Below are positions 8,125 to 17,390 of a stretch of 49,189 nucleotides of DNA, piece after piece. The notes beneath the pieces were generated by a model, which made no database searches, had not been told where the DNA came from, and saw only the letters and a list, made by a program, of their open reading frames with translations. The position numbers and the translations under genes are program-made. Source of the stretch: Flavobacterium macacae (GTDB lineage Bacteria; Bacteroidota; Bacteroidia; Flavobacteriales; Flavobacteriaceae). Numbering within the stretch: position 1 is the first letter of the stretch; every line of letters begins with the position of its first letter. The stretch covers positions 1 to 49,189 of the forward strand of contig NZ_RQVR01000018.1 in assembly GCF_003865365.1 (NCBI RefSeq). Reading direction: 5' to 3'.

Positions 8125-8913
8125 TTATACTTTTGGAGCCGGAGCTTTTGCTGCATCATATTTTTTAGCAACCACATCCCAGTTTACTAAGTTGAAAAAT
8201 GCAGTGATATAATCAGCACGTTTATTTTGATATTTTAAATAATAGGCGTGTTCCCAAACATCTAATCCTAAAATTGGAGTTCCTGAAACGGATTGGTTTG
8301 GCATCAACGGATTGTCTTGGTTTGCAGTACTTCCTACAACCAATTTTCCGGTTTTGTCAACTACCAGCCAAGCCCAGCCTGAGCCAAATTGTTTTGCTCC
8401 AGCTTCAGAAATTTGTGTTTTAAACGCTTCAAAAGAACCAAAATCTTTATTGATTGCTTCTGCTAAAGCACCCGTTGGCTCGCCACCTTTTTTAGCAGCC
8501 AAAATTTCCCAATATAAATTATGATTGTAATAACCACCCGCATTGTTGCGAACCGTTTTATTTTCTAAATCTAATTTTTTGAGAATATCCTCGATGGTTT
8601 GTTTCTCCAATTCAGTTCCAGCAATTGCTTTGTTCAAATTGTTTACATAACCAACATGGTGTTTTGAAAAATGAATTTCCACGGTTTTTGCATCAATATG
8701 TGGTTCCAAAGCATCATATGCATACGGAAGTTTCATCATCTTAAATGTTCCCGGATCTGCAGCAACATCATCAGGATTTCCCATTGGGGCTTTTTCTGAA
8801 GTTGTTTCTGTCGGAAGCGGCACTTCAACTTCTTCTAATTGTTTGTCTTTACCGCAAGATTGTAAAACTAATGCGAATGCTAAGCTCGAAAGAAATAATT
8901 GAGTCTTTTTCAT
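8125..8913 (-). CDS. Superoxide dismutase, Fe/Mn family, as an exported lipoprotein
   Basis: 262 residues from ATG 8913. The longer frame reaching 9018 would overlap the previous gene and place the signal peptide internally, so it is rejected. The start [20 protein letters not shown] is a lipoprotein signal with Cys20. After a ~45-residue linker comes a full SOD fold: [19 protein letters not shown] (ligand His81), [19 protein letters not shown] and DVWEHAYY. The Gly in the AGG segment and the Gln in STANQD match the E. coli Mn enzyme signature rather than the Fe one. It should remove superoxide outside the cytoplasm. Its start is 7 bases after the acyl-CoA-binding protein stop. Confidence 0.93.
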   Translation of the reverse strand: MKKTQLFLSSLAFALVLQSCGKDKQLEEVEVPLPTETTSEKAPMGNPDDVAADPGTFKMMKLPYAYDALEPHIDAKTVEIHFSKHHVGYVNNLNKAIAGTELEKQTIEDILKKLDLENKTVRNNAGGYYNHNLYWEILAAKKGGEPTGALAEAINKDFGSFEAFKTQISEAGAKQFGSGWAWLVVDKTGKLVVGSTANQDNPLMPNQSVSGTPILGLDVWEHAYYLKYQNKRADYITAFFNLVNWDVVAKKYDAAKAPAPKV

Positions 8914-8920
8914 AAGAATA

Positions 8921-9184
8921 TTATTTGGTAAGTGAATTAATAGTTTCAATATAAAAGCGTTTGGCTTCATCAGATGAAAGATGGCTGATCTGCATCCAGG
9001 CGTTGGTTTTGAAGGCATCTCTTAAATCAACGCTTCCCATTCTGTTGGCGTGCATTGTTCCTACAGTTGCTTGTTTGTAATAGGCATAAATTCGAAGCAT
9101 TACGTCTTGTGGCAAAGCTTCCGTCATATTTGAAGCTCTTTCAAAAGCTTCTTCAAATTCAATATCTATATCTTTGGCACTCAT
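8921..9184 (-). CDS. Acyl-CoA-binding protein
   Basis: 87 residues, the size of a stand-alone ACBP. The family signature YYKQATVGT occurs mid-protein, followed by [16 protein letters not shown], matching the conserved Lys and Trp of the acyl-CoA pocket. ACBPs bind long-chain acyl-CoA esters in the cytosol and buffer the pool. Its ATG overlaps the stop of the phosphatidylserine decarboxylase gene by one base (TAATG), so translation is probably coupled. The operon context ties it to phospholipid synthesis. Confidence 0.88.
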   Translation of the reverse strand: MSAKDIDIEFEEAFERASNMTEALPQDVMLRIYAYYKQATVGTMHANRMGSVDLRDAFKTNAWMQISHLSSDEAKRFYIETINSLTK

Positions 9185-9843
9185 TAAGATTTGGCTGCGA
9201 TTACGGTTATTCCTCCCACTGCTTTTTGATTAAGCTTTACATTAATTTCAGTTCCGATTGGCAAATACAAATCGACTCTAGATCCAAATTTAATAAATCC
9301 GGCATCTTCTCCTTGAACCACCTGCATTCCTTCTTTGGCATAATTCACGATTCTTCGGGCTAAAGCCCCAGCGATTTGACGGTATAGAACTTCGCCAAAT
9401 ACTTGGTTTTCAATAACCACTGTTGTACGCTCGTTCTCTTCACTTGCTTTTGGATGCCAAGCAACCAAATATTTTCCTGGATGGTATTTGCTGAATTTTA
9501 TGATCCCATTCATGGCATAACGCGTTACGTGTACATTGATCGGAGACATAAAAATCGAAACCATCAGTCTTTTTTCTTTGAAATATTCACTTTCATAAAC
9601 TTCTTCAATAACAACCACTTTACCATCAACTGGAGCAATGATTTTGGTGTCATTTATGTCAGTAAGTCGTAACGGATTTCTGAAAAATTGTAGCACTAAT
9701 ATAAGAAAAATTAGTGAAAGAATTTGAACGAATTTTAAAATATAAAAATTTGTTATCAATGAATCTGACAATAAAACGATGGCAACAACAACTGCGCAAG
9801 TAATAAAAATAATTTTAGCGCCTTCTTTGTGAAATTTAAGCAT
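9184..9843 (-). CDS. psd: Phosphatidylserine decarboxylase family protein
   Basis: 219 residues, the short form of the enzyme that converts phosphatidylserine to phosphatidylethanolamine at the inner membrane. Two N-terminal hydrophobic segments (about residues 10-50) are followed by [26 protein letters not shown] (active-site His) and RTTVVIE. Near the C terminus [11 protein letters not shown] contains the Gly-Ser pair where self-cleavage makes the pyruvoyl group. It overlaps cdsA by 8 bases and the ACBP gene by 1 base. CdsA supplies CDP-diacylglycerol two steps upstream of the same pathway. Confidence 0.93.
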   Translation of the reverse strand: MLKFHKEGAKIIFITCAVVVAIVLLSDSLITNFYILKFVQILSLIFLILVLQFFRNPLRLTDINDTKIIAPVDGKVVVIEEVYESEYFKEKRLMVSIFMSPINVHVTRYAMNGIIKFSKYHPGKYLVAWHPKASEENERTTVVIENQVFGEVLYRQIAGALARRIVNYAKEGMQVVQGEDAGFIKFGSRVDLYLPIGTEINVKLNQKAVGGITVIAAKS

Positions 9844-10639
9844 AATTTAAAATTTGATAAAACAAAAATATAAATGGTGATACAAATATAATACTATCTA
9901 AACGATCTAAGATACCTCCGTGACCTGGCATTATCTTTCCGCTGTCTTTTACTCCGGCAATTCTCTTGAATTTTGATTCAATTAAATCGCCAATAGTCCC
10001 AAAGATACCGCAAATTAATGAGATGATAATCCAATGTAAAACAGGCTGTTCCACAAGATAGGTTGCAATAAAATAGCTAAAGATAATGGCGAAGAACAAG
10101 CCTCCTAAAAATCCTTCGATGGTTTTCTTTGGAGAAATTTTTTCGTAAAGTTTTCTTTTTCCAATAGATTTTCCGACTATGTAAGCAAAAGTATCGTTTG
10201 CCCAGATGATTAAGAATATTCCAATCAATATTGTGGGCGCAAATGTTTTTCCTTCAAACGGAAGCTTGGCAATGATAATAAAAGGTAAAATAATATACCC
10301 GATCAAATAAACAAATTTAGCCTGTTTGTCAATGTGCTGCCTTCTGTCAGAAAAAAGAAAACGGATCAGTTTGAATGAAATAAAAAGCGTTGCTAGGGTC
10401 AGCAAAAAGTCATTCGTGCTATTGAAATTATTGAAGAAGGCAAATAAAGCATATCCGATAAGTGCAATTGCAATTGGTAAAGGTTTTTTTAAGTTTAAAA
10501 GATTGCAAAATTCTGAAGTACAGATTACTAGAAAGATAGCAAAAAGCAACAAGAAGCTTTCAATAGAGTAAAGTGTTGCCCCAATGAGTAAAAATATGTA
10601 GACTAAGCCCGATAAGGATCTCGTGAGGGTTTCGCGCAT
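9836..10639 (-). CDS. cdsA: Phosphatidate cytidylyltransferase
   Basis: 267 residues with about eight hydrophobic segments. It makes CDP-diacylglycerol from phosphatidate and CTP in the inner membrane. The C-terminal signature is clear: [13 protein letters not shown] followed by [20 protein letters not shown], with the conserved acidic and Ser/Lys residues. The middle holds [18 protein letters not shown] and [12 protein letters not shown], both conserved. It starts one base after the LUD gene stop and overlaps psd by 8 bases, so the genes are one operon. Confidence 0.96.
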   Translation of the reverse strand: MRETLTRSLSGLVYIFLLIGATLYSIESFLLLFAIFLVICTSEFCNLLNLKKPLPIAIALIGYALFAFFNNFNSTNDFLLTLATLFISFKLIRFLFSDRRQHIDKQAKFVYLIGYIILPFIIIAKLPFEGKTFAPTILIGIFLIIWANDTFAYIVGKSIGKRKLYEKISPKKTIEGFLGGLFFAIIFSYFIATYLVEQPVLHWIIISLICGIFGTIGDLIESKFKRIAGVKDSGKIMPGHGGILDRLDSIIFVSPFIFLFYQILNYA

Positions 10640-10640
10640 T

Positions 10641-11237
10641 TTAAAGATCTTCTAAAAGCAATAGGTATAAATTTTTGGCAACACTTCCGTACTGCAAAAA
10701 ATCTTCTTCTTTGGCTTTTTCGAAATATTTTATTGTGGTAATATTTGTAGGGTAGTTGGTTTCGTATTTCTTTTTGATTTCACGAAGACCATCGCTTTTA
10801 CTGGCCAAAATTTGGCTTGTAGTAGCAAGAATTATAATGTTTACTGGTAATTCATTAGGCTTGTTTTGCTTAATCTGATTGGAAGAAAACAGAACAGAAC
10901 CTTCGTCAGCTATCAAGTTTTCACAACTTGCAAAAAGAAATTTCGGATGAGCAGGTTTTGTAAATTCTAATTTGTTCTCTTCTAAAAGGCTATATAATTT
11001 TGGTTCAAAACACAGTGCTTCAGATTCAAACCAATCATTTTCTTCTAAGATATGTTCAAAATGTTCTTTGACTTCTTCTAAATTTTCACAATACAGAAAT
11101 TTCCCTCCATTCTTTTTAAAATTGAGCGTAAATAGTTCGTCTGCCGGAATAATAATTTCGGGGTTAAATGGACTTAAGTTGCCCTCTTTTTCCTCATCGG
11201 ATTCTCCGGTACCAAAAAATTTCTTGAAAAGACTCAT
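10641..11237 (-). CDS. LUD domain protein (LutC/YkgG-like)
   Basis: 198 residues from ATG 11237, giving [13 protein letters not shown]. The upstream ATG at 11273 adds a poor hydrophobic stretch and is less likely. The body resembles the LUD (lactate utilization) domain: [14 protein letters not shown], a central strand [16 protein letters not shown], and [14 protein letters not shown]. No LutA or LutB genes are nearby. In Flavobacteriia this gene commonly sits between ftsH and cdsA. Its role there is not known. Confidence 0.75.
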   Translation of the reverse strand: MSLFKKFFGTGESDEEKEGNLSPFNPEIIIPADELFTLNFKKNGGKFLYCENLEEVKEHFEHILEENDWFESEALCFEPKLYSLLEENKLEFTKPAHPKFLFASCENLIADEGSVLFSSNQIKQNKPNELPVNIIILATTSQILASKSDGLREIKKKYETNYPTNITTIKYFEKAKEEDFLQYGSVAKNLYLLLLEDL

Positions 11238-11280
11238 AAATAGCCAAAAACTTAATTTGTAATTTGAAAACATTCAAAAA

Positions 11281-11326
11281 TACAAAAATCTTAATTCAAA
11301 AGTACTTTTGAATTAAGATTTTTGTA
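11281..11326. terminator. Perfect 46-bp palindrome between ftsH and the LUD gene
   Basis: Bases 11281-11303 (TACAAAAATCTTAATTCAAA then AGT) are the exact reverse complement of 11304-11326. In RNA this gives a hairpin of up to 21 bp with a minimal loop, whichever strand is transcribed. It lies 22 bases after the ftsH stop and 44 bases before the LUD start. The outer arms are T-rich, so it can act as a terminator, but no long T run follows outside the stem. A processing or stabilising hairpin is equally possible. Confidence 0.7.
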
Positions 11327-11347
11327 AAAACTTTTAACATTTATTTT

Positions 11348-13288
11348 TTATTCCTCAAAAACTTCTTCAACTGCTTCTCCAAAAGCACGTTTGCCAAAAA
11401 TTGTTTCCAAGTCATCTTTAAAAATAACTTCTTTTTCAATCAAGATATCGGCCAACTGGTTCAGTTTATCTTTGTTTTCTTCAAGAATTGTGATTGCTCT
11501 TTGGTATTGGCCTTCAATTAAATCTGAAATTTCTTTGTCAATTACCTTTGCAGTATCTTCTGAATATGGTTTTCCGAAGCTGTATTCGCTTTGCCCTGAA
11601 GAATCATAATAGGTGATGTTTCCAAGCTTTTCGTTCAAGCCATAGATAGTTACCATTGCTCTGGCCTGTTTGGTGACTTTTTCAAGATCACTCAGCGCTC
11701 CAGTAGAAATTCTGTCAAAAGTAACTTTTTCAGCAGCACGTCCGCCCATTGTAGCGCACATTTCATCCAGCATTTGATCGGTTCTCACAATCTGTCTTTC
11801 TTCCGGAAGATACCAGGCAGCTCCTAAACTTTGCCCTCTTGGAACAATTGTTACTTTAATAAGCGGTGCAGCGTGTTCTAACATCCAACTGATGGTTGCG
11901 TGGCCTGCTTCGTGAATTGCAATAGCGCGTTTTTCTTCTGGCGTAATGATTTTATTTTTCTTTTCTAAACCGCCAATGATTCTATCGACAGCATCTAAGA
12001 AATCTTGTTTGTCAACCGCTTTTTTGTCATAACGTGCTGCAATTAATGCGGCTTCGTTACAAACATTTGCAATGTCAGCTCCTGAAAATCCTGGCGTTTG
12101 TTTTGCCAAGAAGTCAGTATCTAGACCTTCTGCTTTTTTCAAGGGAGCCAAATGCACTTCAAAAATCTCCTTGCGTTCTCTGATGTCCGGAAGGTCAACA
12201 TAAATTTGCCTGTCAAAACGTCCCGCTCTCATCAAAGCTTTGTCAAGAACATCAGCTCTGTTGGTAGCAGCCAAAACGATTACGTTTGTATTTGTTCCAA
12301 AACCGTCCATTTCTGTAAGCAATTGGTTCAAAGTATTTTCACGTTCATCGTTAGAACCAGACATATTGTTTTTTCCCCTTGCACGGCCAACAGCGTCAAT
12401 TTCATCAATAAATATGATTGCAGGAGATTTTTCTTTGGCTTGTTTGAACAAATCACGAACACGTGAAGCTCCAACACCCACAAACATCTCTACGAAATCA
12501 GAACCTGAAAGAGAAAAGAAAGGTACTTTTGCTTCTCCGGCAACCGCTTTTGCAAGCAATGTTTTTCCTGTTCCAGGAGGGCCGACTAATAGAGCTCCTT
12601 TTGGAATTTTTCCTCCAAGATTGGTATATTTTTCTGGATTTTTCAAGAATTCAACGATTTCTTGAACTTCTTCTTTCGCACCTTCTAATCCGGCAACATC
12701 TTTAAATGTAATTTTTACATCCGTTTTTTCATCAAATAATTTAGCTTTTGATTTACCGATATTAAAAATTTGTCCGCCACCGCCAGCTCCACCGCCAGAA
12801 GACATTCTTCTCATGATGAATAGCCAAATGGCAACGATTAAAATTATTGGAAGAAGACCGATTAAGATACCGCTCCAGTCATTTTTAGCCTTGTAGTCAA
12901 AACTTTTAAGTTTGCCTTGAGACATGGCTACTTCTAGTTTTTCTTGAAAAGACTTGGTGTCACCAACATCTTCAATTACATAATGAGGACCGGTATTTGG
13001 TCGGTCAAAAATGTCTTTGGTAACTTTTTTATTTGCAGCATCAGCTAAACCAGCTTTGTTTAAGAAAATTTCAGCCTCACTTCGGTTATAAATAATAACT
13101 TTTTCAACTTGATTTTTTTCTAAAAGAGGTTGGAATTCTGAAGCACTGATTTTACCGCCTTCTTCAATTTTTGAACCGCCCGAAGCCCAATTCAAAATCA
13201 AGAAGAATACAATCAAACCGCCATAAATCCACCACGGACTCATTTTAAATTTTTTTGGATTCGAATTTGGATTATTTTCTTTAGCCAT
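11348..13288 (-). CDS. ftsH: ATP-dependent zinc metalloprotease FtsH
   Basis: 646 residues. It is a membrane-anchored AAA+ protease that degrades misfolded membrane proteins and regulators. Two transmembrane helices (about 17-34 and 139-157) bracket the periplasmic domain. A Gly-rich linker ([11 protein letters not shown]) precedes the AAA domain, with Walker A GPPGTGKT at 236-243, Walker B IIFIDEID and the SRH region RAGRFDRQ. The zinc site HEAGH lies at 459-463. It follows rsfS by 14 bases, and the 46-bp palindrome follows its stop. Confidence 0.98.
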   Translation of the reverse strand: MAKENNPNSNPKKFKMSPWWIYGGLIVFFLILNWASGGSKIEEGGKISASEFQPLLEKNQVEKVIIYNRSEAEIFLNKAGLADAANKKVTKDIFDRPNTGPHYVIEDVGDTKSFQEKLEVAMSQGKLKSFDYKAKNDWSGILIGLLPIILIVAIWLFIMRRMSSGGGAGGGGQIFNIGKSKAKLFDEKTDVKITFKDVAGLEGAKEEVQEIVEFLKNPEKYTNLGGKIPKGALLVGPPGTGKTLLAKAVAGEAKVPFFSLSGSDFVEMFVGVGASRVRDLFKQAKEKSPAIIFIDEIDAVGRARGKNNMSGSNDERENTLNQLLTEMDGFGTNTNVIVLAATNRADVLDKALMRAGRFDRQIYVDLPDIRERKEIFEVHLAPLKKAEGLDTDFLAKQTPGFSGADIANVCNEAALIAARYDKKAVDKQDFLDAVDRIIGGLEKKNKIITPEEKRAIAIHEAGHATISWMLEHAAPLIKVTIVPRGQSLGAAWYLPEERQIVRTDQMLDEMCATMGGRAAEKVTFDRISTGALSDLEKVTKQARAMVTIYGLNEKLGNITYYDSSGQSEYSFGKPYSEDTAKVIDKEISDLIEGQYQRAITILEENKDKLNQLADILIEKEVIFKDDLETIFGKRAFGEAVEEVFEE

Positions 13289-13302
13289 TGCTGTTTATTT
13301 CT

Positions 13303-13674
13303 TTAATATTTGTTTTGAATAGTTGTGATTTTGGCATCACCCCACAAACTCTCGATGTTGTAGTACTCACGAATATGCTTTTGGAAAACGTGAACCACAA
13401 TGTTTACATAATCCATCAACACCCATTCGCCGTTTTCAGTACCTTCAACGTGCCAAGGCTTGTCTTTTAATTCTTTTGAAACTATTTTTTGAACAGAGTT
13501 AACGATAGAGTTAACTTGTGTGTTTGAAGTACCATTGCAGATCACAAAATAATCACAAACGGTGTTGTCGATTGCTCTTAAATCTAGAATATCAATATCA
13601 TTTCCTTTAACTTCTTCAATCCCTTTAATGATGTTGGCTAACAAATCATCATTACTTATATTCTTTTTCGCCAT
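13303..13674 (-). CDS. rsfS: Ribosome silencing factor RsfS
   Basis: 123 residues of the RsfS/Iojap family, which binds ribosomal protein uL14 and blocks subunit joining under starvation. Family segments are visible: DLRAIDNTVCDYFVICNG, GTSNTQVNSIV, WHVEGTENGEWVLMDY and VVHVFQKHIREYYNIESLW. It is first in the operon with ftsH. A TAnnTTTG box on the minus strand lies 20 bases upstream of its ATG. Confidence 0.95.
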   Translation of the reverse strand: MAKKNISNDDLLANIIKGIEEVKGNDIDILDLRAIDNTVCDYFVICNGTSNTQVNSIVNSVQKIVSKELKDKPWHVEGTENGEWVLMDYVNIVVHVFQKHIREYYNIESLWGDAKITTIQNKY

Positions 13675-13694
13675 TTAAATTTTATATGTTTTCG

Positions 13695-13702
13695 CAAAGT
13701 TA
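13695..13702 (-). promoter_or_regulatory. -7 promoter box for rsfS-ftsH
   Basis: TAACTTTG on the minus strand fits the Bacteroidota consensus TAnnTTTG. It ends 20 bases upstream of the rsfS ATG. No clear -33 TTG is seen at the usual spacing. Confidence 0.55.
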
Positions 13703-13716
13703 TCATTTTTTGTCTT

Positions 13717-13724
13717 TATTTTTG
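13717..13724 (+). promoter_or_regulatory. -7 promoter box for birA
   Basis: TATTTTTG on the plus strand fits TAnnTTTG and lies 41 bases upstream of the birA ATG. It is only 14 bases from the divergent rsfS box, so the two promoters share the same 91-bp gap and probably compete for polymerase. Confidence 0.5.
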
Positions 13725-13765
13725 AACCTTAACACAAGATTAAAACATAACTTTAATTATTTTCT

Positions 13766-14497
13766 ATGAACATCATCAAACTCGATGCCATTAACTCAAC
13801 CAATGATTACCTAAAAACACTATTGCAACGACAGTTTGTGGAGAATTTCACGATTGTAAGTGCTGAAAACCAAACTAATGGTCGTGGCCAGATGGGTTCT
13901 GAATGGAGTGTGGAACAGGGTAAGAGCCTCACGTTTAGTGTGTTGGTTAAAGATTTGCTTCTTGAGATTAGCCATATTTTTCATCTTAACGTGGCTGTTG
14001 CTGTAAGTGTTGTGGAGGCTTTATCTTTTTTACAAATTAAAGATTTAGCAATCAAATGGCCTAACGACATTATGGCAGAAGGAAAAAAAATTGGTGGCAT
14101 ACTTATCGAAAACAGTATCAAAAGTGACGGAGAAATCTTTTCAATAGTAGGTATAGGATTGAATGTGAATCAAAAAAACTTTGAAAATCTACAAAAAGCT
14201 TCCTCAATTTCAATTTTGAAAAATCAAGAATTTGACAAACAAGAAATTTTGGCAACAATTCTGCAGAATTTAGGCAGAAATATTTCACTGGTAATGAATA
14301 AAAATACCGAACCGATATGGGAAAAATACCACTCAGTTTTATATAAAAAAAACGTACCGATGCCTTTTGAAAATACGCATGGACAAAAATTTATGGGTAT
14401 AATTCAAAACGTGAACCAAGAAGGTAAACTGCTGATAAAATTAGAAGATGAGTCAGTTAAAAAGTTTAATATAAAACAAATAAAAATGCTGTATTAA
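13766..14497 (+). CDS. birA: Biotin--[acetyl-CoA-carboxylase] ligase
   Basis: 243 residues. It attaches biotin to the carboxyl carrier protein through biotinyl-AMP. The catalytic signature is present as NGRGQMGSEW (family GRGRxGxxW) and the biotin-loop region as IKWPNDIMAEGKKIGGIL. A C-terminal SH3-like domain follows (GIIQNVNQEGKLLIKLED). There is no N-terminal helix-turn-helix, so it is a pure ligase and not a repressor. Its stop overlaps the convergent phytochrome stop by three bases, inside a TTAA. Confidence 0.95.
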   Translation: MNIIKLDAINSTNDYLKTLLQRQFVENFTIVSAENQTNGRGQMGSEWSVEQGKSLTFSVLVKDLLLEISHIFHLNVAVAVSVVEALSFLQIKDLAIKWPNDIMAEGKKIGGILIENSIKSDGEIFSIVGIGLNVNQKNFENLQKASSISILKNQEFDKQEILATILQNLGRNISLVMNKNTEPIWEKYHSVLYKKNVPMPFENTHGQKFMGIIQNVNQEGKLLIKLEDESVKKFNIKQIKMLY

Positions 14498-16758
14498 TCG
14501 GTGTTTACAGGGAAATAAAGCCTAAATATAGCACCTTCATTTGGTTTGCCTTCGGCAGTAATTATTCCTTTGTGAACTTGCATTATTTTCTTGCATAAAG
14601 CCAATCCAACGCCTGATCCTTTGTATTCATCTTGCGCATGAAGCCTTGAAAAAATATTAAAAATATTTTCAGAAAATTTTTGCTCAAAGCCAATACCGTT
14701 ATCAGATAACTCTAAAACTTGGAACAGTTGTTCAGAATCGTTTTTTTGGATTGCGGTTGATCTGACAGTAATAATTGGCGCTTTGTCTGGAAAAGAATAT
14801 TTCAGCGAATTTTGTACCAAGTTTGAAAATAATTGCTTCATTAAAAACGGCATTCCCTTTATTTTTGGAAGTTTTTCGATGTTTAAAAGAGCTTCTTTTT
14901 CATTGATTAATTCTTGTAAATCAGAAATAACTTCGCCAAAGACTTCATTTGGATCTACAATTTCAAAAGAATCGTCAATATGCTGAATTCGGGTATATTT
15001 TAAAATATCTATTAAAAGCGTTTGCATCCTTTGTGCTGAATTATTCATCCTCTGCACCGAATTGATGACTGTTTCAGAGAAATTTTCGTTTTCTTTTCCT
15101 AAAAGGCGAGACGAAATCATCTGAATTTTTCGCAGTGGTTCCTGCAGATCGTGCGTGCTGATCCAGTTGATGTTTTCTAATTCTGAATTGGTTTCTTTTA
15201 AAATCTCGCTTAGTTTTCTATATTTTTCTTCCTCTTGCGTAATAATCAAAAGGTTGAGTTGTTTTTCAAGCGTGTGTGCATAATTTGCTGCGGCATTTAA
15301 TTCAGGCTGTAACCACACCTTGCTTTGGCATTTTACAATCTCTCGATATAATTCAAAAGAATTTCTCGGATACAAACCTTTTTCATCTTTCACGATTGCT
15401 TTATTCGGATCGCCCGCCCAATTTATTTCCGTAAGCGATTCTGGCCGAAACCAAATGACACAATCATAGCTTTCAGCATTTAAAGAATGATAAATAATTC
15501 CAGAAGCTTCTTGGCAATAATCCTCGGGATTTGGCAACGAAGCCATTAATTTATCCGTATGGAAAGTTCTTTTTTTGGTGTGGTCCGATAGCCACAATGA
15601 AAGTCTTTCAATATTGGCATCGTCAGGTGTCACACCGCTTTTGTAAATAGTGGAATTAAAAAGAATGGCCACGCCAGAAGCATTACAGATTTCAAGAATC
15701 TCAGGACTTCGCGCAATATTTTCAAAAGATTCTTCTCTTGCCGGAAGATTAAAAGAATTTAATTTTTCTAAGGCAATATTTGATTTTCTGGCCACTTCAT
15801 ATTCTTCATTTGACTGGCGGATATCAATTTGTGACGTAATGAAATGGCCTTGCAATTGCGCTGCCAAGCGAATTTCAGGCGTTAAATTTTTAGGACTGTA
15901 ATGATGGCAGGCAATCAATCCCCATAATTTTTTTTGGTGGATCAATGAAATGGTCAAAGTTGCCCCAACGCCCATATTATGCAAATATTGCACGTGAATT
16001 GGTGAAGTGCTTCGTAAAATGGAAAGGCTCAAGTCAAGATTTTTGGAATCATTTCCATCATCAATCGTGTAGAGCGGAACCGGTCGGTAATTGACATCGA
16101 CAATCAGCCTCAAAAGGTTCTGCATATACAATTCGCGCGCTTGCAAAGGAATATCGGTATGCGGATAATGTAAGCCCAAAAAAGGCTCTAAATCGTCACG
16201 AACACTTTCTGCAAAGACTTCTCCGTTGTAATCTTTATCAAATCGGTAAATCATGACACGGTCATAACCAGTGATTTCTCGAGTGCCTTTTGCTACCATG
16301 TCGCACAATTCTTTCAAAGTGTGCGTGTCGTTCATGTAAGATAAAAACTGGGAAGTCTGGTCATAAACATCAGTCAGTTTTTTTGTGGTTTCAGAAAAAG
16401 GTTCCGCTTCTAAGATATAATTGTCATTGCTTTTATGGATCGTGCACAAAAAATCGGCTCCGTTTAAATCTAATTTTAAAAGAGAAGAAGAAAGTAACAA
16501 GTTTTTTGAAATATAATCTTCAACTAAAAACTGTTGGTTTTGGCCAAAAACAGCTTCAAATGTTTGATTCAAGACCGATTTGTGATCTACAAAAATGTAA
16601 TCTTGAATATTTCCGCTACAGAAATCAATTTTCCAAGTTTCTGAATTGATTCCTAATAAAAAACCGTGAGGCTGAATGCTTCCTGGAATGTGAATGGGTT
16701 CAAACTCGCAATTGGTTAAATTCACGATGTCGCGATTGACAATGTCCTTAATCTTCAT
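14494..16758 (-). CDS. bphP: Bacteriophytochrome, biliverdin-binding red/far-red sensor histidine kinase
   Basis: 754 residues with PAS-GAF-PHY-kinase layout. The N-terminal PAS segment NCEFEPIHIPGSIQPHG has Cys17 where bacteriophytochromes bind biliverdin. The GAF domain shows YRFDKDYNGEV, HTDIPLQARELY (the DIP motif) and HVQYLHNMGVGATL with the chromophore-contact His. The PHY tongue motif is YPRNSF. The kinase has HDLQEPLRKIQM with phospho-acceptor His536, N-box QNSLKYS, and G-boxes DNGIGF and GSGVGLALCKKI. It is soluble, with no transmembrane segment. It starts 3 bases after the heme oxygenase stop, which makes the chromophore source and sensor co-transcribed. Confidence 0.96.
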   Translation of the reverse strand: MKIKDIVNRDIVNLTNCEFEPIHIPGSIQPHGFLLGINSETWKIDFCSGNIQDYIFVDHKSVLNQTFEAVFGQNQQFLVEDYISKNLLLSSSLLKLDLNGADFLCTIHKSNDNYILEAEPFSETTKKLTDVYDQTSQFLSYMNDTHTLKELCDMVAKGTREITGYDRVMIYRFDKDYNGEVFAESVRDDLEPFLGLHYPHTDIPLQARELYMQNLLRLIVDVNYRPVPLYTIDDGNDSKNLDLSLSILRSTSPIHVQYLHNMGVGATLTISLIHQKKLWGLIACHHYSPKNLTPEIRLAAQLQGHFITSQIDIRQSNEEYEVARKSNIALEKLNSFNLPAREESFENIARSPEILEICNASGVAILFNSTIYKSGVTPDDANIERLSLWLSDHTKKRTFHTDKLMASLPNPEDYCQEASGIIYHSLNAESYDCVIWFRPESLTEINWAGDPNKAIVKDEKGLYPRNSFELYREIVKCQSKVWLQPELNAAANYAHTLEKQLNLLIITQEEEKYRKLSEILKETNSELENINWISTHDLQEPLRKIQMISSRLLGKENENFSETVINSVQRMNNSAQRMQTLLIDILKYTRIQHIDDSFEIVDPNEVFGEVISDLQELINEKEALLNIEKLPKIKGMPFLMKQLFSNLVQNSLKYSFPDKAPIITVRSTAIQKNDSEQLFQVLELSDNGIGFEQKFSENIFNIFSRLHAQDEYKGSGVGLALCKKIMQVHKGIITAEGKPNEGAIFRLYFPVNTD

Positions 16759-16761
16759 AAA

Positions 16762-17379
16762 CTATAACGTAGAATTTTCAGATAAATGTTTGCCAATAAC
16801 TCTAAATGCATAATCAGCACCTGCAATAATTTCCTCGTGAGAATTTGTTTTTGATTCAAATTCCGTCAAAGAATTCAGATATTTCTTCCAGAAACTTCCT
16901 GTTTTATTTCCGTATCCTGAAAAATAGGAAGCTCCTTTTTCTTCATTGTAGCCTAAATTTTTCTGAACATTTTTCAAGATAAATCTTCCGCCAAGCGTGG
17001 AACCTTCTACGACATACATAATTCCCATGGCAAAAGCCACGGACATTTCTGAAGCATTTTTAAAAGGAGAAACTGTCTGTTTTTTTTCGCTTCCGGCCAC
17101 TTTTAAATCGCTTAAAATTTGTTGCGCTTTTTTTCTTTCGTCTAAATCAGCGATTTCTTCCTGTAAAATAGGATAAATGTCGTTCTCTAAATTTTGGACA
17201 ACATCGTGCATTAAACTTAAATACAAAGCATATTCTTCCACGGTTATCGTTGGAGCAATTATTGACATTGAAATCGGCAAAGCTTCCAGTTGTTTATGGG
17301 GCTCTGAAGTTTTAGCTTTCAAATTGTTTAAAAAAGTAATCGAGCCTACTTCGTCAGTTTTTAAATTTTCAACGCTCAT
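16762..17379 (-). CDS. bphO: Biliverdin-producing heme oxygenase
   Basis: 205 residues of the heme oxygenase fold. It should open heme to biliverdin, CO and iron in the cytoplasm. The proximal heme ligand is likely His28 in TSEPHKQLE. The distal helix carries YVVEGSTLGGRFI, the pattern of phytochrome-linked BphO enzymes, followed by SYFSGYG and WKKYLNSL. It lies between the response regulator (11-base gap) and the phytochrome (3-base gap). That context favours a dedicated chromophore supply over iron scavenging. Confidence 0.93.
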   Translation of the reverse strand: MSVENLKTDEVGSITFLNNLKAKTSEPHKQLEALPISMSIIAPTITVEEYALYLSLMHDVVQNLENDIYPILQEEIADLDERKKAQQILSDLKVAGSEKKQTVSPFKNASEMSVAFAMGIMYVVEGSTLGGRFILKNVQKNLGYNEEKGASYFSGYGNKTGSFWKKYLNSLTEFESKTNSHEEIIAGADYAFRVIGKHLSENSTL

Positions 17380-17390
17380 TTGTGGGTTTG

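Noticed and set aside
8125..9018. The longer SOD reading frame
   Set aside because: It would place the lipoprotein signal 35 residues inside the protein and overlap the ACBP gene by about 98 bases.
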